Source: Flavobacterium potami (lineage in GTDB: Bacteria > Bacteroidota > Bacteroidia > Flavobacteriales > Flavobacteriaceae). From it: 64,000 bases of DNA. The notes beneath the pieces are model-generated. The model saw nothing but the letters and a program-made list of their open reading frames with translations. It had not been told where the DNA came from and ran no database searches. Below, one piece after another: positions 20,259 through 28,350 of the stretch (positions are counted from its first letter, which is position 1; every line of letters starts with the position of its first letter). The translations under genes and the position numbers were made by a program. The stretch covers positions 806,001-870,000 of the forward strand of contig NZ_JAINUY010000001.1 in NCBI RefSeq assembly GCF_020026915.1, written 5' to 3'.

Positions 20259-20425
20259 AAAAAAGACGTGGAACTCATCTTACTGCGTTAGAGGCACTGG
20301 TATACCGTTGCAACAATAAGTGAGCCCACGCCAAAGGACGTGAGCATCTTACTTATCATCTCGTTGCAAAAATTACCAGTTTCCTAACGCGAGATTCAAA
20401 GCGAGTGCTTCAAATATTTTTCTGA
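20259..20425 (-). ncRNA. Rod-shaped structured RNA, candidate 6S-Flavo-type RNA
   Basis: Between 20285 and 20390 the sequence folds into one long rod by nested inverted repeats: GCGTTAG with CTAACGC, ACTGGTA with TACCAGT, TTGCAAC with GTTGCAA, ATAAGTGAG with CTTACTTAT, then a CACGCC/GGACGTG tip. Internal loops separate the arms, as in 6S RNAs. On the minus strand a TATATTTG box (complement of 20433-20440) precedes it and a T-run (complement of 20259-20264) ends it, so I favour that strand; G:U versus A:C pairs do not settle it. 6S-Flavo is a known Rfam class in Bacteroidetes, and the match is by shape and memory only. Confidence 0.48.
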
Positions 20426-20476
20426 AGAATCGCAAATATATGTAATAGAATACAAATATAATAAAAAATAACAAAT

Positions 20477-20492
20477 ATGGACTATAGTCCAT
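20477..20492. promoter_or_regulatory. Perfect 16-bp palindrome, controller-type (C-box-like) operator
   Basis: ATGGACTATAGTCCAT is a perfect palindrome about 37 bp before the XRE gene start. Its GGACTATAGTCC core resembles the GACT-N-AGTC boxes bound by restriction-modification controller (C) proteins. It also lies upstream of the putative 6S-like RNA, so one protein could control both directions. Confidence 0.65.
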
Positions 20493-20528
20493 TGAAATTT
20501 AACAAATAATGTTGGCTATTTGTATATT

Positions 20529-20762
20529 ATGAATGACAAATTATCCGAAATAGAAAATTATATAATTGATAGGGTAAGAACCATCCGCAAGGAAAAGGGT
20601 TTTACCCAAGAGCAATTATCTCTAAAATTGGATAAGGGTGTGGGGTTTATTGGGGATATTGAATCTTCAAAAAAAGCAAAATATAATGTTCAGCACTTAA
20701 ATGACATTGCAAAAATTTTTAATTGTTCCCCAAAAGATTTTTGGCCAGATAAAGGTCTGTGA
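20529..20762 (+). CDS. Small XRE/C-protein-like transcriptional regulator
   Basis: A 77-residue protein from the ATG at 20529; an upstream in-frame TTG at 20520 would add three residues but is less likely. The GFTQEQLSLKLDKGVGFIGDIES block is a classical XRE helix-turn-helix. Its length and layout resemble R-M controller proteins, and a perfect palindrome sits just upstream, which suggests autoregulation. No restriction endonuclease or matching methyltransferase gene is adjacent. Confidence 0.8.
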   Translation: MNDKLSEIENYIIDRVRTIRKEKGFTQEQLSLKLDKGVGFIGDIESSKKAKYNVQHLNDIAKIFNCSPKDFWPDKGL

Positions 20763-20812
20763 ATATTATTTTCTTTAACTATTTTGTATTTAGAAACTAC
20801 TTAGAATAACTA

Positions 20813-20849
20813 TAAAAAAAAGCCCTTCAGATTTATTTGAAGGGTTTTC
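20813..20849. terminator. Bidirectional terminator between XRE and histone genes
   Basis: Stem CCCTTCA / TGAAGGG (20823-20829 with 20838-20844) and an 8-nt loop. It is flanked by As on the left and Ts on the right, so it can end transcripts from both convergent genes. Confidence 0.8.
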
Positions 20850-20863
20850 CAATTAAAGTCGAA

Positions 20864-21040
20864 TTATTTTTTAGATTCTTCAATAGAAACTTTTCTAAAC
20901 TCTTTTAAAAGTTTTTCAATTTCCAAAGAAGATTTACGAGCTCTAGCTCCTGCAGCTTTTACACCTTTCTCAGATAAAGAGTCTGATTCTGTTTTGAATG
21001 TTTCAATCTCAGCATTAATTTTTGCGATTAGATCTTTCAT
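20864..21040 (-). CDS. Hc1-like (histone H1-like) nucleoid protein
   Basis: A 58-residue protein. It begins MKDLIAKINAEIETF, has an EKGVKAAGARARKSSLEIEKL middle and a KEFRKVSIEESKK end. This is the short histone H1-like protein common in Bacteroidetes. The protein is lysine-rich and helical and should bind DNA without much sequence preference. It converges with the XRE gene on a shared terminator. A copy on a mobile element may help silence or package the element. Confidence 0.82.
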   Translation of the reverse strand: MKDLIAKINAEIETFKTESDSLSEKGVKAAGARARKSSLEIEKLLKEFRKVSIEESKK

Positions 21041-21111
21041 ATTGTCAATTTTTTAATTACGGCAGCAAATGTAAAATATTAAATGCAATGCATTGTAGAA
21101 ATACCTATTAA

Positions 21112-22809
21112 TTAAGAAGTGGTCTTTTTAATCTGGTCAATAAAATAATTTACAGGCATTCCTGCTCTTGCCAGGAAAGCGTTTGCAAATCGTTGTGTAG
21201 AACTGAATCCGGCTTCTTGGGCCAAAGCAGCGTAAGTGTATTTTCTATAAATTGGTTTGGTCCTAAGCAAATTTATGATGTATTCTATACGCAGTCCGTT
21301 TATATACTCATGTATGCGCATATCTCTATAATAATTTAGTATAGAAGCTAAATATTTAGTATTTGAATTGAATGCAGCTGATAAGGTAACTAAATTCCAA
21401 TCTTTTTCTAGAAATTTTTTTTCTTTTTCAAACTTCTCCAGCTGTTTTAGAATTAAAGCTATAGTTTCACTACTGATATCTTTTATAGGTTCTTTTTCAA
21501 CTTTATTTCTAGGTTTATTTTTAACTCCATCAAGTTCATCCATTAGAAGTTTATAATTTTTTTCATAAACTTTTCTTTTTCTGTAATGACGACGCGTCTG
21601 CCAAAATATAAAAATGAATAATAAAAAGATTATCACAACAAATATTACATCATAGTATTTTTCCTTTTTCAAGTCATTTGCGATTTCTTGTTTTTCTACC
21701 AATATCTTTTCCTTTTCCGAAATCAGCTCTTTTGTATCATACTGTTTGTGAATTTTACTTATTATATACTTATTATTCTCTACTAGAAGTGTATCAGCCT
21801 TGAGAAGCTCCTCTATATAGTACAATTGTTTATCTAAATTATTAATTGTTTTATAATAGTTGATCAAGAGTTCAAAAGTCTGCCTTAGATCTGGCCTAAG
21901 ATATTTTTTTTCTTTAAAGATGTTGTCAACGATTTGAAAATGCTCCACGGCTTTTTGTTTCTTGTTAAGTGACCAATAGCTTTTACCTATATAAAAGTTT
22001 CCGATTGCAACATTTGCAAAATCCTTATTTTCAATTATTGCTTCCAATGAAGATTCTATTTTATTTATCGATTCAAAGTAATTTTTTCTAAAGTAGTCGT
22101 TGATTCCTTCTGAATGATTGAAATAAGGTATCATCACAGTTGATTTTAATCTTTTGCTTTCGGAAATTCCTAAAGCATTCATTTGTGTACATAAACCATA
22201 GTTTCCAAGTTTATTGTAACAAAGTCCCAGCATATGAATTGAATTGAGGTAAGGTCTGGATTCTACATTTTTGTAAAAATCCACGCATTCTCGTAAAAGA
22301 GAAACTGCTTCATCATAAAATCCAATGTAAAACTTAGTAAGAGCTATGCAGTATTTTACTTTATGTATCTGATATTTGTCATTTGTTTTAGAAAGATAGC
22401 TATTGGCGGTTAAATAATTATCCATTGCCAGTTTCTGCTGTTTAAGTCCATAGAAATAAGTTCCTTTACTAAGGTATGCGGAACCAATCAACGCATTGGA
22501 TTTTGACTTCTTGGCTGTATATAAAATGCTATCAATATATATACTTCTAATTCGGTCAGGTGATATCAGCATTAAATTTTGATATCCATTCATGATTTCT
22601 TTTGGATTTTTTTCAAGTTTAGCTTTATTAAGAAAAGCATAAGCATATAATGATGCGAGTGTGCTGTCATTTTTTAGAGTATAAAGCCTATCATCTAAAT
22701 ACTCATAACTTTTTTTCTTTAAGGAATCAGGGATAATAAATGAAGTTTTTTGAGCTGATCCATAATTAAATACCATTAGGTAAAATAAAATTAGGTTTAG
22801 TCTATTCAT
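21112..22809 (-). CDS. TPR-containing membrane regulator with AraC-type HTH
   Basis: A 565-residue one-component regulator. After an N-terminal signal-like segment (LILFYLMVFNYGSAQ) the first ~340 residues are helical tetratricopeptide-like repeats, predicted periplasmic. A membrane segment near residues 385-402 (VIFVVIIFLLFIFIF) follows, then a linker and a C-terminal AraC-type domain (YTYAALAQEAGFSSTQRFANAF). This architecture is common in Flavobacteriia and usually controls a nearby locus. Candidate targets are the SusCD/S9 operon or the leader genes at 23 kb. Confidence 0.82.
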   Translation of the reverse strand: MNRLNLILFYLMVFNYGSAQKTSFIIPDSLKKKSYEYLDDRLYTLKNDSTLASLYAYAFLNKAKLEKNPKEIMNGYQNLMLISPDRIRSIYIDSILYTAKKSKSNALIGSAYLSKGTYFYGLKQQKLAMDNYLTANSYLSKTNDKYQIHKVKYCIALTKFYIGFYDEAVSLLRECVDFYKNVESRPYLNSIHMLGLCYNKLGNYGLCTQMNALGISESKRLKSTVMIPYFNHSEGINDYFRKNYFESINKIESSLEAIIENKDFANVAIGNFYIGKSYWSLNKKQKAVEHFQIVDNIFKEKKYLRPDLRQTFELLINYYKTINNLDKQLYYIEELLKADTLLVENNKYIISKIHKQYDTKELISEKEKILVEKQEIANDLKKEKYYDVIFVVIIFLLFIFIFWQTRRHYRKRKVYEKNYKLLMDELDGVKNKPRNKVEKEPIKDISSETIALILKQLEKFEKEKKFLEKDWNLVTLSAAFNSNTKYLASILNYYRDMRIHEYINGLRIEYIINLLRTKPIYRKYTYAALAQEAGFSSTQRFANAFLARAGMPVNYFIDQIKKTTS

Positions 22810-23124
22810 ATGATTAAGTATTTATTTAGGCATTGATAGTCATATAGAATGATGTAATATTAATTTTACATTTTATTATTATAAAAATAATACAAACATT
22901 TGAATTACAGTAGTTTGTTCGATGAAAAGCACTATGGATTTCGTGGAAATCCATAGTGGATTTGCCGAAAACCCACACATATTGGCTTGCGCAAGATAAA
23001 TAAGCAAAATAGTTTTGTCTTGAATTCAAAAGCAAAAATGTTCAGCAAGGTGCTGAATAAAAGTTCTGCTTATCCGGATGAAAAGGACTGAGAAATCATC
23101 TCATTCATTTCAAACATCAAAATC
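22810..23124. promoter_or_regulatory. Leader region with two palindromes before the 23-kb operon
   Basis: A 315-bp gene-free region between divergent genes. It holds a perfect 12-bp inverted repeat at 22930-22958 (CACTATGGATTT / AAATCCATAGTG, 5-nt loop) and a 10-bp palindrome CTTGCGCAAG near 22985-22994. They may be regulator sites, or a structured leader or terminator without T-run. I see no gene here; an antisense ORF has no family features. Confidence 0.5.
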
Positions 23125-23805
23125 ATGAAAACTTTTTTATTATGTATTATTACATCATTTTTATTCATTTCATGCTCGGCTGATTCCGATATTGAAAATT
23201 CACAAAGTGCTTTAGATTCTTCAAATTTTTATGAATCTTCTACCAACAATGTTAACCCTTTTGATTCAAAAGGGCAAAAAGTATACGAGGCACTGAGAAC
23301 ATATTATCTAAGTAATCAACGACCAAGTTCTGTTTCAGAGCTTGCAGAACAGATTAGATTTGTATCTCAAAGCCTCCAGAAAAAAAATCTTTTTACAAAC
23401 AGACTGATTCTCTTTACTGATGAAATTGTAGAAGCTATCATGTCAGACCCGGATAATAGTATGATTCTTATTGTTCAGAATAGCACTTTACACACTTATG
23501 CAAAAAATAATCTGATCAATTTCCTTCAGAACCTAATTGATAGAAGACAAGAGGAATTTAATATTACAAACAATTACATTTTAGGTTATGAAGCAGAGGT
23601 TCTTACTAATACTGTTTTTACTTCTGAAGAAACAGAGACACTTTTAACTGTGGCATCTATTTCAAGATATTCTCTTTATTCAGAGGAGGAACGAAAGGAT
23701 AAGGACTGGGATATTTTGGTAGGTAGTAAACATGCTAAAGCCTTCTTAAAGAAAAATGAACTTTCACTTGTGCTTGTAATCGTATTGCTTGAAAAGCTGC
23801 TTTAA
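23125..23805 (+). CDS. Lipoprotein of unknown function
   Basis: A 226-residue protein with a clear type II signal (LLCIITSFLFISC, Cys17). The mature part is helical and polar with no named domain. It opens a same-strand set with a small membrane protein, an AraC regulator and two more unknown genes, just ahead of the tra operon. A role in conjugation, for example entry exclusion or surface sensing, is possible but only by location. Confidence 0.68.
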   Translation: MKTFLLCIITSFLFISCSADSDIENSQSALDSSNFYESSTNNVNPFDSKGQKVYEALRTYYLSNQRPSSVSELAEQIRFVSQSLQKKNLFTNRLILFTDEIVEAIMSDPDNSMILIVQNSTLHTYAKNNLINFLQNLIDRRQEEFNITNNYILGYEAEVLTNTVFTSEETETLLTVASISRYSLYSEEERKDKDWDILVGSKHAKAFLKKNELSLVLVIVLLEKLL

Positions 23806-23838
23806 CATCCGACATGCTTTAACTTAAATCTGCTAAAT

Positions 23839-24066
23839 ATGAAACTTCGCAACATTCTAAATATTCTTATGGTTGTAACCAATGTAGTGTGCCTAATTAT
23901 TATTCTAGGCTTTCTATTTGACTATCATTTGGCAGATTATTATAAAAATCCAGAAATTACAGCATATATACCTTTTCGTTTTAAGATATATGTGCTGTAT
24001 ATCACATGCTTATTCAACCTATATTTTATTTTCTATCTATTGATTAAAAAAAGATTTAAAATTTAA
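23839..24066 (+). CDS. Small membrane protein
   Basis: A 75-residue protein with two hydrophobic segments (about 8-28 and 50-68) joined by a short tyrosine-rich loop, ending in a basic KKRFKI tail. No family is recognised. It lies 33 bp after the lipoprotein gene and 35 bp before the AraC gene. Confidence 0.58.
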   Translation: MKLRNILNILMVVTNVVCLIIILGFLFDYHLADYYKNPEITAYIPFRFKIYVLYITCLFNLYFIFYLLIKKRFKI

Positions 24067-24101
24067 TAAAATGGTCGAACAGATATTTAAAGAAGGAAAT
24101 T

Positions 24102-24986
24102 ATGATAAAAAATCTAATTAATTCCAATTTACTTGATCTTTCAACTCCAGGTTTCGATATTCATATTATAAAGAAATATGATAACAGTTACCAGGTTGAG
24201 CCTTTTATAACAGAAAATTTGGCAGTACTAATGATAAGATCCGGAGGCGTGAAAATTAAACTTCAGGAAATGATTCAAAACTTATCAGCACGTGATCTAA
24301 TAGTGATTCCAAAGGAAACAACATTCACTGTTTTTGAAGTTCGGAATAAACTTCAGCTGTATTTGATTATTTTCTCTTCAGAATTTGCCGTAAAAAACTG
24401 TCTTAAGAGAGAACTAGTTGATTCATTTTATTTATTTATAAGGAAAGAGCCTTTAAAAGCATCACTTGAAGAGAAAGAATATCAGGTGCTTTCTCTAATT
24501 TATAAGCTCATACATTATATTAATTTGGAAGTGCAAAGGACTGACATTGATTATGAACTTTACAGGATAAGTTTAAACTTATTTCTTTATGAACTTAAAT
24601 TAATTTATGCGAAGTATTCATCTAATGCGCTAGTTAACTTTACAAGGAAGGAAAATTTGGTCATCCAGTTCTTAACGATATTATCAATACATTATAAAAA
24701 ACAGCATCACGCTAAATTTTATGCAGGAGAACTTTTTATAACCAGCAAATATTTAAGTAAAGTAGTAAAAGAGGTGACAGGAAGTTCGGTAAAAGCATTA
24801 ATTATCGAAGCTATTATCAGCGAAGCAAAAATTTTATTGGAAGATACTCAAAATACTTTTGCAGAGATCGCTGAGGAAATGGAATTTGCGAGTGTTTCAA
24901 TCTTTGGAATTTTCTTCAAAAAACATACATCATATTCGCCTTCAGAATATCGTGCGATTTATATTGACAGATATAAGGATCAATAG
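24102..24986 (+). CDS. AraC family transcriptional regulator
   Basis: A 294-residue soluble regulator. The N-terminal half is a cupin-like sensor (PKETTFTVFEVRNKLQLYLIIF), and the C-terminal ~100 residues hold two HTH motifs, the second around TFAEIAEEMEFASVSIFGIFFKKHTSYSPSEYR. It is likely a local regulator of the leader or tra genes, but the ligand is unknown. Confidence 0.85.
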   Translation: MIKNLINSNLLDLSTPGFDIHIIKKYDNSYQVEPFITENLAVLMIRSGGVKIKLQEMIQNLSARDLIVIPKETTFTVFEVRNKLQLYLIIFSSEFAVKNCLKRELVDSFYLFIRKEPLKASLEEKEYQVLSLIYKLIHYINLEVQRTDIDYELYRISLNLFLYELKLIYAKYSSNALVNFTRKENLVIQFLTILSIHYKKQHHAKFYAGELFITSKYLSKVVKEVTGSSVKALIIEAIISEAKILLEDTQNTFAEIAEEMEFASVSIFGIFFKKHTSYSPSEYRAIYIDRYKDQ

Positions 24987-25015
24987 TTTCGTTTGTTTCA
25001 TTTTAAAATCTAAAG

Positions 25016-26218
25016 ATGATGAACGGTAAATATCAATTAGAATGGTTTGATTCTTTGATACTGCAGACTTTTGATCCAGTAAGCACGAATATTGATAGTT
25101 TGACTGATAGTGAAATAAAAGTTATTACCGACAATATTTCCAAGGAATCTATAAAAATACAGGTGCATATAAAAAATGAAGTTTTTTCATTAAAAAAGAA
25201 GCGACATATACGCGTCACAGTCCGACAGTATCATTCCACACTAATTTTTCTGCTGGACTGTATAATGGAAAATCGATCGGAAAAGGTTATTCAATCTGAA
25301 AAAATAAGGAAGCTTGCTGATCTTATCATTTCAAGCCTGGATTATCTGATATCTTTCATCGAGGATAGATTTTCTTACTATCTAAGTCTGGACGAAAGAG
25401 TACCGGTAACTTACTTAATAGTATGCAGAAAAGAGCTATCATTAAAACTGCAGAGAATCAACAAAAGAACTTTCAACTCCATGCAAGATAAAATGACAAT
25501 TAAAGCTGTAGTGAAATTACTTCAGAATGCAATTGAAGCAGATAATGGAAAAAAACTTACTTATCGTCGGATCCTTTACTTCCGGGAGCTTTTAAAGCTT
25601 CTTGAGGAGCATAATGACGAACTAGAAAATCCTTCCATTTTCACTCCGCTTGACGAACTTTTAATCGACCATAACTTTAATTCGGTGCAATACATTTCGA
25701 TCCTGACAGAAAGAATGACCGAACAGATTTACAATGTTGAAAAACAAAATGGAAAGCTCAACCTGCTTCTGCTATTTTTCAAGGATTTTAAACAGCTTCA
25801 CTCAAATGTGAAAATAACGTTCGATTCCAGCCATCAGAACATCAAGGACGTTTTGGAAAACTGGTTTGTATCTGAGATCAGTTTTCTTCAAAACAAAGAC
25901 GAAATTGAAGCACAAGATATTTCAACTCCCATAAAAAAAGGAAATCCCTCGCATCCCGCTGATGAAAATAAAATCCAGTGTACACTTTCTTCTGATCAAA
26001 TGGGACTGATTTTGAGAGCAACCGATGAAACAAGAATATTGAAAGCAAGATCAATGAGCCTGATTTTTAAAACGATTGTTCCGTATCTGTCAACACCATT
26101 TAAAAGAAATTTATCATATCAATCAGTTAGAAGTAAGTCTTATAATCCTGAGGAAAAGGATAAAGAATTTGTGATTAAAACATTAGAGAAAATTATCAAA
26201 CATATAAAAGAATATTAA
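25016..26218 (+). CDS. Conserved-type ICE protein of unknown function
   Basis: A 400-residue, helix-rich, soluble protein without signal or membrane segments. The C-terminal ~80 residues (LSSDQMGLILRATDE, then IVPYLSTPFKRNLSY, then RSKSYNPEEKD) look like a distinct compact domain, separated by a polar linker near residue 305. I recall similar proteins in Bacteroidetes mobile elements (RteC-like regulators are one thought), but cannot name the family with confidence. It starts at tandem ATGs. Confidence 0.6.
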   Translation: MMNGKYQLEWFDSLILQTFDPVSTNIDSLTDSEIKVITDNISKESIKIQVHIKNEVFSLKKKRHIRVTVRQYHSTLIFLLDCIMENRSEKVIQSEKIRKLADLIISSLDYLISFIEDRFSYYLSLDERVPVTYLIVCRKELSLKLQRINKRTFNSMQDKMTIKAVVKLLQNAIEADNGKKLTYRRILYFRELLKLLEEHNDELENPSIFTPLDELLIDHNFNSVQYISILTERMTEQIYNVEKQNGKLNLLLLFFKDFKQLHSNVKITFDSSHQNIKDVLENWFVSEISFLQNKDEIEAQDISTPIKKGNPSHPADENKIQCTLSSDQMGLILRATDETRILKARSMSLIFKTIVPYLSTPFKRNLSYQSVRSKSYNPEEKDKEFVIKTLEKIIKHIKEY

Positions 26219-26234
26219 TTTAATTTTTGAGATT

Positions 26235-26801
26235 ATGAAAACATTATTAAAAATAGCACTAGTAGTTCTGCTTCTTTTTATCTCGTGCCAGAAAAAAGAA
26301 CTGGATTCTAAAACTGCAGAAAACATGATTATTAAAAAATACAAATATCCATCTCCTGTAGATTTTGAAGTATTCTGCAGTGATCCTATTCATGCACGAA
26401 GAATGCTGGATTCAGGGCTGGAGCAAAAAGGCCTTGTCAAGATAATGAAGACAAGAGAATTTAAAGATCGTGATAAGCCTTTGATCGAATTTACAGCCTT
26501 ATCAAAAAACTTCTTGCTTGAAACAACCTCAGAGGAAAGAGAATTTAAAATTCAGAAGGTGAAGATCGGCACAAAAAATTTTGATAAAATTATCAGCATT
26601 ACTGCGGAAACTAATGACAACAGAATAGAGGTAGCCGAGTACAACGTAAAATATGACATGAATGAGTTTGGAGTATTATGGCCAGGCCTTCCTGCTGAAA
26701 AAAAAGAAAAAGCATATTTTATATTCTCTAAAAATGGCTGGCAGCTTATTGAGAAGAAAGATGCCGAACTTATGCTGCTTAAGAAAATTATGGAAAAATA
26801 A
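26235..26801 (+). CDS. Lipoprotein of unknown function
   Basis: A 188-residue protein with a short lipoprotein signal (LLLFISC, Cys19). The mature part is charged and beta/alpha mixed with no named domain. It is 16 bp after the preceding gene and closed by a terminator, so it ends the leader operon. Confidence 0.65.
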   Translation: MKTLLKIALVVLLLFISCQKKELDSKTAENMIIKKYKYPSPVDFEVFCSDPIHARRMLDSGLEQKGLVKIMKTREFKDRDKPLIEFTALSKNFLLETTSEEREFKIQKVKIGTKNFDKIISITAETNDNRIEVAEYNVKYDMNEFGVLWPGLPAEKKEKAYFIFSKNGWQLIEKKDAELMLLKKIMEK

Positions 26802-26825
26802 GTATCTAAAAACATCAAAAAACAG

Positions 26826-26848
26826 CCTCCTATTAAGGAGGTTTTTTT
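26826..26848 (+). terminator. Terminator of the leader operon
   Basis: Stem CCTCCT / AGGAGG with a 4-nt loop ATTA, followed by seven Ts. Confidence 0.82.
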
Positions 26849-26895
26849 ATGCATTTAAATTAATGTCCTGTGCTTAGCCCGCAATATCATTGAGA

Positions 26896-26933
26896 GGTAC
26901 AAGGGTACAGCTGGGGTACAGAAAAAGTTGTAC
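26896..26933 (+). promoter_or_regulatory. GGTACA repeat cluster before the tra operon
   Basis: GGTACA occurs at about 26896, 26904 and 26915, followed by an inverted TTGTAC at about 26928. The cluster lies roughly 100 bp before the first conjugation gene and just after the upstream terminator, so it is a candidate tra promoter operator. A similar AAGTTGTACT appears at about 40064 before the small HTH genes. Confidence 0.45.
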
Positions 26934-27031
26934 TTGTAGAAGTTTTATTTCCGGAGTTACTTTGGAATGTAAAATAAACCATAATTGTTCTTACTGGTTT
27001 ATTCATAGTATGAGATGATGTTGAATGATAA

Positions 27032-27529
27032 ATGAAAAATGCTATGTTAAATTCTATTTCATGGAACAGTTACCTAGTGGCTGTTGTTACTCTATTAGTT
27101 TTGTGGTATCTGTATACAGGGTTCCGCTATTATTCTTCAGAAATAATGCAGATTCTCTCGGGCAGAAAGAAAATTGGTTTTCCATCATTAGGGAAAAAAA
27201 CAATTAATGATTCGTTATCTTCTCCTCATAAGCACGATGGTAATCCTGCAAATCTCAATGAAGCTTTTCAAGAATCTTTTGCTACACTTGATGAGGTTAA
27301 AGAACTGTCAGCACGACTGACTGGAGCCGTTTCAGAAAGCGCCGAACTAGACCGTCCAAAGCAGGAATTTGAAAATTATATCAGATTGATACTCTCTGAA
27401 TATCCTTATGTGAAGATTTCTTCTTTACGCAGCAATGTGAATAATCTGCTTGCTTACGAAACGAAAAAGCACCCCGAACTGCTTCTCACTTCTACTGAGG
27501 CAGACGAACTATGGGAGGAAAATAATTAA
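27032..27529 (+). CDS. Small membrane protein opening the tra operon (TraD position)
   Basis: A 165-residue protein with one membrane segment at about residues 13-30 and a polar, acidic cytoplasmic tail of ~130 residues. It occupies the place of TraD-like proteins in Bacteroidetes conjugative transposons, but the sequence alone does not prove that. The ATG at 27032 is chosen; an overlapping ORF in another frame is a shadow. Confidence 0.6.
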   Translation: MKNAMLNSISWNSYLVAVVTLLVLWYLYTGFRYYSSEIMQILSGRKKIGFPSLGKKTINDSLSSPHKHDGNPANLNEAFQESFATLDEVKELSARLTGAVSESAELDRPKQEFENYIRLILSEYPYVKISSLRSNVNNLLAYETKKHPELLLTSTEADELWEENN

Positions 27530-27534
27530 ATGAC

Positions 27535-27627
27535 AGCAGAGGAACTTTCCCCGTCCGCTCTAGTGCGGTATGGTAAAATGTGACAAGGAGAATAGATGAT
27601 GCGACGGCGCTGTTCCTCTGCTTTTTG
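27535..27627 (+). ncRNA. Structured intergenic element before traE (sRNA or attenuator)
   Basis: A perfect 11-bp inverted repeat, AGCAGAGGAAC (27535-27545) with GTTCCTCTGCT (27612-27622), encloses about 66 nt and is followed by TTTTT. Inside, CCGTC (27551-27555) can pair with GACGG (27603-27607), and CCGC/GCGG forms a small hairpin nearby. The T-run after the outer stem fits an intrinsic terminator or a processed small RNA. I know no named family for it. Confidence 0.5.
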
Positions 27628-27657
27628 AATTAGTATTAATCTTTAAAATGATGAACG

Positions 27658-27996
27658 ATGTTGAACGATGGAATAAAGTTAAAGCGATTTTTAAAAACAA
27701 ATAAGGTACTAATAAGCACTATTCTTTTGGTTATGATAATCAATGGGAATGGATATGCCCAGGATGGTGTTGCCGGAATCAATGAGGCCAATCAAAAGGT
27801 GAGAAGCTATTTTGATGCCGGCACAGAACTTATGTATGCAGTAGGAGCAATACTCGGACTCATAGGAGCGGTGAAAGTATATCAGAAGTGGAATGCAGGC
27901 GATCCCGACACAGGTAAAGTGGCAGCAGCATGGTTTGGCAGCTGCGTCTTTCTGGTAGTGGTTGCCACTGTGATCAAATCTTTCTTTGGAGTCTAA
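27658..27996 (+). CDS. traE: Conjugative transposon protein TraE (DUF4134)
   Basis: A 112-residue VirB2-like pilin candidate. A signal peptide (about 14-34) is followed by DGVAGINEANQKVRSYFDAG and two hydrophobic segments, the normal TraE/DUF4134 pattern. It begins the core mating-pair genes, 11 bp before traF. Confidence 0.88.
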   Translation: MLNDGIKLKRFLKTNKVLISTILLVMIINGNGYAQDGVAGINEANQKVRSYFDAGTELMYAVGAILGLIGAVKVYQKWNAGDPDTGKVAAAWFGSCVFLVVVATVIKSFFGV

Positions 27997-28007
27997 GCAG
28001 CTTTAAA

Positions 28008-28316
28008 ATGAGCAGTGTTTATCAAATTAACAAAGGAATCAATCAGTCAATTGAATTTAAAGGCCTGAAAGCCCAGTACATATGGTATCTGGGCGGAGGT
28101 GTCGTGGGACTGATGATTGTTTTTGCAGTGCTTTTCATAGTCGGCATTCCCTCTCTTGTCTGTGTGGCTTTAATTGGTACGGCAGGTACTGTGATGGTGA
28201 TTAAGATCTATAAAATGAGCAGGCAGTATGGTGAATTCGGCATGATGAAAGCTTTAGCTGCAAGGCAGATTCCTAAATGTGTTAAGGTGCGCAGCAGGGC
28301 AGTTTTTATTAAGTGA
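28008..28316 (+). CDS. traF: Conjugative transposon protein TraF (DUF4133)
   Basis: A 102-residue VirB3-like membrane protein from the ATG at 28008; the longer reading frame upstream overlaps traE. YQINKGINQSIEFKGLKAQY at the start and two membrane segments are typical of DUF4133. VirB3-type proteins work with the VirB4 ATPase, here TraG. Confidence 0.87.
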   Translation: MSSVYQINKGINQSIEFKGLKAQYIWYLGGGVVGLMIVFAVLFIVGIPSLVCVALIGTAGTVMVIKIYKMSRQYGEFGMMKALAARQIPKCVKVRSRAVFIK

Positions 28317-28350
28317 TAGTTAAAGAACGTTAAATAGATGGAGATGGATT

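Noticed and set aside
20520..20762. Longer XRE protein starting with TTG at 20520
   Set aside because: It adds only three residues; the ATG at 20529 is closer to a normal start.
20477..21040. A complete restriction-modification system around the C-like regulator
   Set aside because: No endonuclease or methylase is adjacent; the only methylase-like gene is 7 kb away in the tra operon.
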